Below are positions 51,001-59,306 of a stretch of 64,000 nt of DNA, one piece after another. The notes below the pieces were generated by a model. It was not told the origin of the DNA and searched no databases. It saw only the letters and a list, made by a program, of their open reading frames with translations. The stretch lies in contig JBBHKE010002170.1 of the NCBI GenBank assembly GCA_037447655.1, forward strand, positions 1 through 64,000, given 5' to 3'. Position 1 is the first letter of the stretch. Each line of letters opens with the position of its first letter. A program made the translations under genes and the position numbers. The stretch is from Zygnema cylindricum. Lineage: Eukaryota > Streptophyta > Zygnematophyceae > Zygnematales > Zygnemataceae.

Positions 51001-52092
51001 TGAAATTCTATGGGCTCCATTGCCCACAGAATTCGCAGATCCAAAAGAAGCTAATCTAGATAGTGCCGATTCCAAGTTGATATGAACCCAAATAAATGAT
51101 CCCTTGACAATAAGAACCCCAATATACCTTCACCCCTGTGAAGAGAAGACCTTCTGTGTGCTCAGTTCCACCACAAAATGCAAAGCTTCAATATGTGTTT
51201 TGGACAATATTCCCCACTTTGACTTTCCCACTGAATAAGTGCCACCCTGGCACGCAAAGACTCTGACCGACTACACCCTTGTGTAGCTTGGACTCCCCTG
51301 AGTCCGTAGCAAAAAGAATCACTGAATTTGCTCACCCGAGCATTAAGTTATGGCTGGTCAAAGATGACCTTTATAGTTACAAGCTCTCTTAGAGAGAGGT
51401 ACCTAAATATTACTAAGTCTCGGTCTGCCTACTCACGACTACCTACTATTAAACCCTAGTCCAATAGGAACACTATAAAGTACAAGAAGGTACAATGGGC
51501 GATGTACTTATTGTATAACCATTGTACAACAAGGTCTACAAGGTGACACCTGTCATATCGGAAGCCATGGTTCCTCCTCCCATCTTCTCCGGTATCAAAT
51601 AATGTGGCGCCACGTGGCACCGCGTGACGCTATATCCGTATGCCGCCAAAAAGCTCACTTCGCGTGGCGGCTATAATTCCGGCCGTCCGATCAAAACATA
51701 ATTTACACAGTTCAGATTCGCGTACATGCAGAAATTGCTCATTTTGGTTAGTCTGCTGTTAATTAGTTGTTTCGTTAATGTTTATATATTTATGAAACCC
51801 GTCACGTGTATCGTTTCGTAAGTAACTTAATGGATAAGGCGTTGGTCTATTTAGTAGACTGTAGACCCCGGTTCAAATCCGGCCGGCGGCAGTATTTTGC
51901 TAAATCTAGTAAAATACTTTCTAATTCATTCTTCCTCCTTCTAGATGATGCGGCAACCATGGCGTGCCTTTGGTCCTCTCTTTCTCTCTCTTTACATTCT
52001 AACTAAAATATAGAAGTGAACTATTAGTCACCTCTTTTCAACACTCTATTTATTTTTCCAACACAGACCTAGAAAATACATAAATTTCAACA
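51001..52092 (-). repeat. Element B 3' LTR
   Basis: In element orientation TGTTGAAATTT...GAATTTCA. Preceded, in element orientation, by the purine run TAAGGGGAG (52093-52101). Confidence 0.93.
51821..51891 (+). other. tRNA-like sequence antisense within element B LTR
   Basis: On the plus strand, opposite to the element, there is an A-box-like TAACTTAATGG (51823-51833), a B-box GGTTCAAATCC (51870-51880) and a 3' end CCGGCGGCA. The anticodon stem GGTCT/AGACT closes a 7-base loop ATTTAGT with U33 and a UUA anticodon. The 5' acceptor arm does not pair with the 3' arm and the T stem has a C-C mismatch, so it is probably a tRNA relic or SINE head, not a tRNA gene. The other LTR has the same block at 54901-54971. 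Confidence 0.6.
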
Positions 52093-52101
52093 CTCCCCTT
52101 A
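52093..52101 (-). other. Element B polypurine tract
   Basis: TAAGGGGAG on the minus strand, directly before the 3' LTR and overlapping nothing but the last bases after the gag stop. Confidence 0.8.
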
Positions 52102-52105
52102 TTTT

Positions 52106-54100
52106 CTAGTCTACTTTCTTTTCAACTCCCACTAAACACAAAATTATTTTTTTTTTCTTCTTTTTCCTTTTCTTCTTTCTTTTCTCCTCATTAAACTCTA
52201 AGTGAATACCCTTGTATTTAAAGAAGTGTGTTAGATGAACCGAAATAATAATTACATCACAAAATTTATTTTGCATGCCATTTTTCATAAATCCGAGAAA
52301 ATACTTTATCCACCTCATTTCTTTTCCATCCTCACTAAATCCAATTTCCCTCTTGCAATTCAAACAGCCAGCCCCATCTCCAATCTGCAACACACACCCA
52401 GATGCTAACCCTCTTACAGGCACACCTTCGTAAATGCCATCACTCTCATTAGTGATGTCAAACCCATTACTCCCCATATTTATCGTTATATCAAGATTCC
52501 CCACTAAGTTCCTCATAAAATCTACATCTTCTGAGCTCATATTTTTATCCATGATACTCACCCCATTTTCTGAATTTTCCTCACTCTCTCCCATGGAATT
52601 CTTTCCACTATCACTTTCTATAATGATTCCCAAAGAGTATTTCTCCTCCCCTAAACTTTTCATTAAATATTTCTTTTCTCCCCTATTCTTTAAAAACCCC
52701 TCTAGTTTTACTTCTCCCCTTTCCTCCAAATCCGTTAAAGTCACACTTTCCAACCAGTTTTCTATTTCCAAAATATTTATAAAATTATCCTCATTATTTT
52801 TATTTTTCCCTTTTTCATTTATGTATCCTAGATTTGACTTTCTCATTTCTAAGTCATACTTTTTACACTCTTTCACATCCTCATCATTTCTAACTCCCTC
52901 AAGTACCTCCCTTCCTCTTACTTCCCTTATACCTCCAAAAGCACATCGTTGCTTTCGTGTAATTTCTGTGTACTTCTCTCTCTTCTCCATTCTACCGATG
53001 TGAAGAAGCTCCAAAATTTCTTCATCCTCTTCATCCTCTTCCCCTTCTTCCTCCTCATCCACATTCCAACTTCTAAGTTCTTCCAAACAAGGGCATTCCT
53101 CTATATAATGACCCAGTTCCCTACAAAAGAAGCAAACACCCTTTTTCAAAGCTTCCCTTTCTTTTCCTCTCCCTCTCTTTCCACCAAAGTTCCGATAAGG
53201 TTTACCTTCGTCTTTCTTCCTCTCATCACGCTTTCGCTCGTCACCGCTGTTCCTCTCATCACGCTTCCGCCAATCACCACCAGCTGTAAAGGCAGTTACC
53301 CTCTCACTTCCCCTACGAAGCTCCAAAGTGCTTTCCCTCACAAGAATTATCCCCATGGTAAAGCTCCAAGTCCATGAGGAGCCATCCATTGCTTGCATAC
53401 GATTAATGATGTTTTCGTACTCATCTGGGAGTTTCATGAGTAGTGTATTGATCTTTCTCTCCTCAGATTCTACATACCCCGCACTAGCAAGCTCAACATA
53501 TAACGCAACAATATCATTGCAAAACTCTACCATGTTACCGCCTTTATAAACATAGGCCTCTATTTCCTGTTTTACTAACTGCTGCCTCTGAATAGTCTCA
53601 CTCTTATAAATCTGCCTTAGTGTTTCCCATATTTTCGAAGACTTGGTAAGACTTAAAAGAGTGATAGCTATGGACTTAGACACATATCTAAGTATAAGAT
53701 GTTTTGCTATAGTGTTTTTATACTCCCAAATTTTACTATCATTTTCTTCAGTTTTACTTAAAACCCCTCTAAGTGAAGATGTGGCGGAGAGCATAGCTCC
53801 CCTCACCATAAGTGTCCCTTTATCATTCTCCCCTTTTCCCCCTTCCATCACAATATTTTTCCCTTCACCTTTCGTTGCATCTGAACTCCGGTTGATATTC
53901 TGGGCAGCCTCAGATGGTTCTCCACAGTAAGCTCCTCCAAAGCCAGGTGGCGGACATCTCACTTGTCCCGAAACAATTCCCCATAAGTGCTTCTCGAAAA
54001 GCAATCCCTCCATAATAAACTCCCAATAAGTGAAGTCTTTTCCATCAAACATAGGCACCCTAGATGGTGGGCCCATAACCTGAAATTCTATGGGCTCCAT
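52106..54100 (-). CDS. Element B Gag (664 residues), intact
   Basis: Chosen start is the ATG at 54100, which lies inside the 5' LTR; the next 20 bases finish the LTR and the frame then reads through the primer-binding site as VMGPP. Domains: UBN2/Gag-like capsid region (about 15-260, VPMFDGKDFTYWEFIMEGL, KIWETLRQIYKSET, LLMKLPDEYENII), with an insertion at about 55-115. A basic Arg/Asp repeat region (about 276-315), a zinc knuckle CFFCRELGHYIEEC (323-336, canonical CX2CX4HX4C), an acidic stretch (about 347-362), a long charged region, a conserved segment (GFDITN...GLASGCVL) and a Lys/Arg-rich tail complete it. It would build the virus-like particle and package RNA. No protease, integrase or RT follows: the stop is five bases from the polypurine tract. 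Confidence 0.9.
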   Translation of the reverse strand: MEPIEFQVMGPPSRVPMFDGKDFTYWEFIMEGLLFEKHLWGIVSGQVRCPPPGFGGAYCGEPSEAAQNINRSSDATKGEGKNIVMEGGKGENDKGTLMVRGAMLSATSSLRGVLSKTEENDSKIWEYKNTIAKHLILRYVSKSIAITLLSLTKSSKIWETLRQIYKSETIQRQQLVKQEIEAYVYKGGNMVEFCNDIVALYVELASAGYVESEERKINTLLMKLPDEYENIINRMQAMDGSSWTWSFTMGIILVRESTLELRRGSERVTAFTAGGDWRKRDERNSGDERKRDERKKDEGKPYRNFGGKRGRGKEREALKKGVCFFCRELGHYIEECPCLEELRSWNVDEEEEGEEDEEDEEILELLHIGRMEKREKYTEITRKQRCAFGGIREVRGREVLEGVRNDEDVKECKKYDLEMRKSNLGYINEKGKNKNNEDNFINILEIENWLESVTLTDLEERGEVKLEGFLKNRGEKKYLMKSLGEEKYSLGIIIESDSGKNSMGESEENSENGVSIMDKNMSSEDVDFMRNLVGNLDITINMGSNGFDITNESDGIYEGVPVRGLASGCVLQIGDGAGCLNCKREIGFSEDGKEMRWIKYFLGFMKNGMQNKFCDVIIISVHLTHFFKYKGIHLEFNEEKRKKKRKKKKKKIILCLVGVEKKVD
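54065..54080 (-). other. Element B primer-binding site, tRNA-Met anticodon-arm type
   Basis: GGTTATGGGCCCACCA on the minus strand begins at the first base after the LTR. Recalled plant initiator tRNA-Met has TGGTGGGCCCATAACC around its anticodon, a full 16-nt complement. Drosophila copia and yeast Ty5 prime from a cleaved initiator tRNA-Met at this region, so a half-tRNA primer is the likely mechanism. Confidence 0.85.
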
Positions 54101-55172
54101 TGCCCACAGAATTCGCAGATCCAAAAGAAGCTAATCTAGATAGTGCCGATTCCAAGTTGATATGAACCCAAATAAATGATCCCTTGACAATAAGAACCCC
54201 AATATACCTTCACCCCTGTGAAGAGAAGACCTTCTGTGTGCTCAGTTCCACCACAAAATGCAAAGCTTCAATATGTGTTTTGGACAATATTCCCCACTTT
54301 GACTTTCCCACTGAATAAGTGCCACCCTGGCACGCAAAGACTCTGACCGACTACACCCTTGTGTAGCTTGGACTCCCCTGAGTCCGTAGCAAAAAGAATC
54401 ACTGAATTTGCTCACCCGAGCATTAAGTTATGGCTGGTCAAAGATGACCTTTATAGTTACAAGCTCTCTTAGAGAGAGGTACCTAAATATTACTAAGTCT
54501 CGGTCTGCCTACTCACGACTACCTACTATTAAACCCTAGTCCAATAGGAACACTATAAAGTACAAGAAGGTACAATGGGCGATGTACTTATTGTATAACC
54601 ATTGTACAACAAGGTCTACAAGGTGACACCTGTCATATCGGAAGCCATGGTTCCTCCTCCCATCTTCTCCGGTATCAAATAATGTGGCGCCACGTGGCAC
54701 CGCGTGACGCTATATCCGTATGCCGCCAAAAAGCTCACTTCGCGTGGCGGCTATAATTCCGGCCGTCCGATCAAAACATAATTTACACAGTTCAGATTCG
54801 CGTACATGCAGAAATTGCTCATTTTGGTTAGTCTGCTGTTAATTAGTTGTTTCGTTAATGTTTATATATTTATGAAACCCGTCACGTGTATCGTTTCGTA
54901 AGTAACTTAATGGATAAGGCGTTGGTCTTTTTAGTAGACTGTAGACCCCGGTTCAAATCCGGCCGGCGGCAGTATTTTGCTAAATCTAGTAAAATACTTT
55001 CTAATTCATTCTTCCTCCTTCTAGATGATGCGGCAACCATGGCGTGCCTTTGGTCCTCTCTTTCTCTCTCTTTACATTCTAACTAAAATATAGAAGTGAA
55101 CTATTAGTCACCTCTTTTCAACACTCTATTTATTTTTCCAACACAGACCTAGAAAATACATAAATTTCAACA
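54081..55172 (-). repeat. Element B 5' LTR
   Basis: 1092 bp, one difference seen from the 3' LTR. It contains the Gag initiation codon 20 bases before its end. Confidence 0.93.
54901..54971 (+). other. tRNA-like sequence antisense within element B 5' LTR
   Basis: Same block as 51821-51891, with loop TTTTAGT in place of ATTTAGT. The single LTR difference therefore falls at position 32 of the anticodon loop. Confidence 0.6.
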
Positions 55173-55177
55173 AAGTC

Positions 55178-55334
55178 ACGCGAAATGAAATAGTATGTTT
55201 CGTTCGCGGACGCCTCAAATAGTACCGCAAAACGTCATCGCACATTTCGTACGATGACGTGATACTTTCATGTCAACAAATAAATGTTAGTATGACGTTT
55301 CGCGAAAATACCGCGAATCGACAATATCCCAATA
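55178..55334 (-). repeat. Element A 5' LTR, piece 2
   Basis: Continues the element A LTR after the B insertion; matches 39118-39254 loosely ('gtttcgttc', 'gtcaacaaataaatgtt', 'gacaatatc'). Followed by GAAAG at 55335. Confidence 0.7.
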
Positions 55335-56020
55335 GAAAGATCACTGAAGAATGATCATACTCCTTAAATCGCATTCTCCAAATGGATCACTAATGTCCTC
55401 AACACCTCTCAATTGACCACAAAGGATCTTCATCCCTTTTAATTGACCACAAAGGATCTTCCCCTCTCTCTCTTATTTGATCACTAAGGATCTTCCTCTC
55501 TCTTAACTGATCACAAAGGATCTACATCTTTACTCTTCAATTGATCCAAAGCTAATGCAAAGATAACCTTGCAGCTGAACTATGCTGCCTATATAGCCTC
55601 TCTAACTAGCCTACAAAGCGAAACAAGCAAAGCTAGCATGGCGGCAAACACTTGTCTCCTTCGTGGCAGAAAACAATGAAAAAAAACTTCCACTAAAGAA
55701 GGCGTACACGCCTTCTCCTCAAAAACGCGAAACATCAAAATAGAAGTTTCGTACTTGTGCTGTGTGCGCACGGAATGAAAACACCTCAACACGGAATAAT
55801 ACACCTGCAAACAGAAACAAAAATAAAGCGAAAAGAAATAGTACATTTCGTTCGCTAACTCAACAAATATTAACCTGAAATTAAGTCGCACGTTTCAGCG
55901 TCAAACGCCAATACTCCAAAGGTACCAAACTCCAAACGTACACGTAGGCGCATCGCCAAACCTTGATACTTCAAAAGGACAAAACTCTAAACGTACACAA
56001 AAAGTGTACTCGCGAATCGA
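55335..56020 (-). mobile_element. LTR D, right piece
   Basis: It begins with GAAAGATCACTG, continuing the LTR interrupted at 38653. Distinctive parts parallel the element A LTR: 'gctgcctatata', 'acaaagcgaaacaagcaaagct', 'ttccactaaagaaggcgtacacgccttct'. The outer end is not defined. Confidence 0.5.
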
Positions 56021-57147
56021 AGCCGATCGCTTCGTACGCGAACGCGATATACAAGTGACGTCCAAATCAAACGGTCACAAATTCACCCGTGCGGAGTACT
56101 CGCACCAAATATCTCCATATCAATACATAGACGGAATCAAAGTCGAACGCTTCGTATGCGAACGCAAAATAGATTGCGGTTAACTGAAGCGTCACTTCGC
56201 GCGATTCAACAATGAATCTAACATATATGTACTGCAGTTTGTCGTCTAGCGCGATGTAGTTTGTCGTCTAGCGCGTTTCTACCGAATTTTGTTTCTCTTC
56301 AGCTCATCTTTAAACTTTATATAAAATCACCTCGCGAGGTGATCTTAAATATAGTTACATGAAATGAAGAATAGGTAGATGTTGTCGCACGTGTCGAAAG
56401 TTTTTGACAATTTTTATGAGCGGAGTACAAAAAAAAAACCACACTTCACGTTTCCAAGCTGTGCGTGACTCTTTTCCGTACGTTTTTTTTCTGTACAGGA
56501 GCCGTGGAGGGGGTTTCGACCAACGGACGCCATATCTCAAAAGCGAAGTCCGTGAAAGCGCCGCTCTCTCTCTCTCTCTTCCTTTTCCACTAACGCGTCT
56601 ATCTCATAATTCTTGCAACGAAAAAAGGCAAGAAAGGTATCTAATGAAAGATCTATAAAAAACATTTCTTTTGGCAGTCTTTTAGCTAATTTTGGTTGCA
56701 AGTAGAGTGAGAACAGACGAAAAAACAAAATCGGGAAACCATGGCGGAATGTTTTGGAATTTGTGACGTCGACGCTATCATAAGTACGCGTAATGTTAAA
56801 ATGTCACAAACCCTAAACATCTACAATGTCACAAGTAGCTAGACGGCTACAACCGTCTCTATTTTGTAAACGTCATCAATTGTCGTGAGTTTTGCACTCG
56901 TCTACAATCGTTACAACTTACATTCACGTCTACATCCGTCACAATCTAAAGTTACGATTTAATTTCTTTTCATACGAATGCTCTGAAACTTGTACGAAGA
57001 ATCTTCGTTAAAAAACAAAGTAAGAAGACTAAGTTTGGTTAACATGCGAAAGTACCCTAAGTCAAGGTAGCACAATGACACTTGAAATAGTGTCGACGCC
57101 AGCTCAACGTGCAAGCTACAAATTACACACAAAAATTTGGAACTAAT
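56021..57147. other. Intergenic, short repeats only
   Basis: Contains a 22-bp tandem pair 'tagtttgtcgtctagcgcg' near 56236-56275 and several 'gtctacaat/gtcacaa' motifs at 56800-56960. No supported gene. Confidence 0.45.
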
Positions 57148-57902
57148 GGTGCGTCTCCATGTACTTGTATCTTAGCAATCAAACTTTGTTATTTGGCGCA
57201 GATCTGATGGACCCGGATTTCAGGGGTCCCTATGTGTATCAACAACATAGATACTTAAAGGTGTGACGATTGTATTCGCTGACAATGCCCATGACGGCTG
57301 TCAACGTCTACAATTTGTGATGACGCACGTTATGTTTTGTAACTGCTTGTGACGTCGCTATCTTACCGTGACATTGTAGATGTACCGCCGTCAACATGTG
57401 CCCTTTCACGGTTGAAGAAGATGCACTTTGCCTTTGCGTCGCCTGTCACGTTGATGTGAAATCTTGAAATCCCTGGCAAAATAAAATTCGTACCAAGAGC
57501 AAACGGACAAAACCAAACAAATTGTGTACTTTGCTTCGATGTACCTGAACGCAAACAGACAAAACATAACGAATAATGTATCTTTCGCCGTCGCTTGAAT
57601 TTGTTTGATATTTTTGTAAAAAAATTTACACGTGCAAATAAGTGTTCCTATTTATTTTTCAAAAATACTTTGTTTTAAAACACATTGTCCCTGTGTTTTA
57701 AAGAAAAGTTTGAAAATGACGTTTTTTGGCGTAGCCGTGGGTCAAAGAACACAAGACGACAACATGTAGTACATCCTAAATTCGATGATGATGCAAAATG
57801 TACTTCTCATTTTTTCTATTTTTTTGTACGGTTGAAATTTACGCGGTACGGCTCCAAGTTTTTCAAGAAAACGACAGAAAAAAATCCCTTACTTTGGCAC
57901 AT
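57148..57902. mobile_element. Harbinger-like MITE cut by a gypsy LTR
   Basis: Homologous to 24923-25665 from GGTGCGTCTCCATGT onward. At its right end only 'ggcacat' of the terminal inverted repeat remains before the gypsy LTR starts at 57903, so the retrotransposon inserted about 15 bp from the end. The missing part was not found downstream. Confidence 0.8.
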
Positions 57903-58399
57903 TGTAATAGGGTTACAGGGTTGAGTACTTAGTGGCTAGAAACTGGGCTGTTATAGTTGCGGTTGCAGAGCAACGCAGCTGCGATTCAGGACCATCGCAA
58001 CATAGCAGCATTGCAACTTAGTTGAATAGGGTAACGCAACATAGCAACGCAGCGTGGCAGTATAGCAACGCCGCAGAATGTAGATTTAACTGTATAGTTC
58101 TAGAAAGATGTCTTGGAAAGATATTGGTTGACCGTGAAGGTCCACGTGTACACTTGTACAGTGTTAGGTTGACTAGCAGCTAGTTACTTTAAATTGTGGA
58201 GCAGACGTAGTGAAAAGACAGACTCTTTGAGTAGACCTTTGCACTCAGTTGCCAACTTGTAATCTTCCTCCTGATTAATAAAGCTTGACCTTTCTTTGTG
58301 AGTGCTGTGTAATCTTGTTGTTACTACGGGGAGAACCTTGGAGCCTTTCCGCTATGCATCATACTGTGTGGTGGGTTACTACCATTTGGCCCTTTTACA
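57903..58399 (+). repeat. Gypsy-type LTR (497 bp)
   Basis: TGTAATAG...TTTTACA with inverted ends TGTAA/TTACA. It contains tandem-like 'agcaacgcag' units at 57975-58075 and an AATAAA at about 58276 in the expected R region. Followed by a PBS. No second LTR lies within the window. Confidence 0.8.
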
Positions 58400-58400
58400 T

Positions 58401-58411
58401 TGGTATCGGAG
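58401..58411 (+). other. Gypsy primer-binding site
   Basis: TGGTATCGGAG, one base after the LTR, matching the complement of the initiator tRNA-Met 3' end with one difference over 11 positions. Confidence 0.7.
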
Positions 58412-58433
58412 ATGTTCCTCATGACTCGACACC

Positions 58434-58925
58434 ATGGAAGAACATGACGTATCTACCACGAAAATGTTAGCGCAAGTTCTTCGGGAGTTGGAAAACGTCA
58501 GATTACAGAACGCTGAATTGAGTAATATCGTCGCAACCTTAGAATCTCGTCTTGGTGAACGACCGCATGAAGGCATGGAGAGAGACTAATAGAGACCAAA
58601 GTTAAGACTTCCCGATGAGTTTGACCCAGCCAGACACAAGAATCTTGATGCGTGGCTCTTCTCCATTGCAAATTACCTTGAGATTTTCCCTAGCCTGTCG
58701 GATCGTGAGAAGATTCATTATGCGGGTGGTCTTTTAAAAGGGGCAGTGGGATTATGGTGGAGGACAATGGTAGAGGCAGACAGGAGGAGGGGGGAATCTT
58801 GATGCGTGACTCTTCTCTATTGCAAATTACCTTGAAAATTTCCCTAGCCTGTCGGATCGTGAGAAGATTCATTATGCGGGCGGTCTTCAAAAATGGGTAG
58901 CGAGATTATGGTGGAGGATGAAACT
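58434..58925 (+). pseudogene. Gypsy gag fragment with stops and an internal duplication
   Basis: From ATG 58434 a coiled-coil-like start (LAQVLRELENVRLQNAEL) runs to tandem stops TAATAG at 58588-58593. In the same frame follows a Ty3/gypsy capsid segment: FDPARHKNLDAWLFSIANYL, KIHYAGGLLKGAVGLWW. A TGA at about 58800 ends it, and about 130 bp of the same segment (58643-58775) is repeated at 58795-58922. The rest of gag-pol is absent. Confidence 0.8.
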
Positions 58926-59150
58926 TTGAGACCTCCATAAGTCCTCAGAGTGGACAGCTTCCAAGTGTTGTTTTTGAAGATTTAGTTTCGTGCGTATGTG
59001 AAATTTGATGCGCACGCGACGTTTCGTGCGTATATATTTACGTTATATACTGTGGAGGTTCGAAAGGATTTGTGGATTGGGGGAGTAAGTGTACGATCAA
59101 AATTAAAGTTACGTGTGAGTGGCGCGAACAAACATTTGAAAATGTACGGC

Positions 59151-59280
59151 GGATCGCGAAGCGATCCGATATGAAATATGAATTTAAGGTGACGAAAAAG
59201 TACAAATTAAGTGACGCGAAGAAGCGTACGAAAAATACGGAATACGAAATGGAAATGGACGGCGGATCGCTTCGCGATTC
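59151..59280. repeat. Pair of GGATCGC hairpins
   Basis: GGATCGCGAAGCGATCC (59151-59167) is a perfect 7-bp stem with GAA loop. A near-copy GGATCGCTTCGCGATTC lies at 59264-59280 with the arms exchanged. They flank a small open frame (59072-59287) of unknown meaning, next to the assembly gap. Confidence 0.6.
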
Positions 59281-59296
59281 GATTTGAAATATTCGA

Positions 59297-59306
59297 NNNN
59301 NNNNNN
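59297..59306. other. Assembly gap (10 N)
   Basis: Ten undetermined bases. The true gap length may differ, and sequence to either side may not be contiguous. Confidence 1.

Larger units (their letters stand above)
51001..55172 (-). mobile_element. Element B: young gag-only LTR retrotransposon
   Basis: Two 1092-bp LTRs (51001-52092 and 54081-55172) flank one long gag frame. A perfect target duplication AAGTC lies at 50996-51000 and 55173-55177. There is no pol, so mobility must come from enzymes supplied in trans; plant elements of this design are known as TR-GAG. I found a single difference between the LTRs (A at 51849, T at 54929), so insertion was recent. It sits inside the 5' LTR of element A. 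Confidence 0.92.
38654..55334 (-). mobile_element. Element A: copia LTR retrotransposon, broken and nested
   Basis: A minus-strand Ty1/copia element of about 5.3 kb once the inserts C and B are excluded. Features are a 3' LTR (38654-39254), a polypurine tract (AAGAGGGGAT, 39255-39264), a pol remnant, gag, a PBS complementary to the 3' end of initiator tRNA-Met (50498-50512), and a 5' LTR (50515-51000 plus 55178-55334). The candidate target duplication is GAAAG at 38649-38653 and 55335-55339. Order gag-PR-IN-RT identifies copia. The element is dead: frameshifts in gag and after integrase, a stop in integrase, and loss of most of RT and RNase H. Confidence 0.85.

Noticed and set aside
51821-51891. 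Functional UAA-suppressor tRNA
   Set aside because: The 5' acceptor strand does not pair with the 3' strand and the T stem is mismatched.
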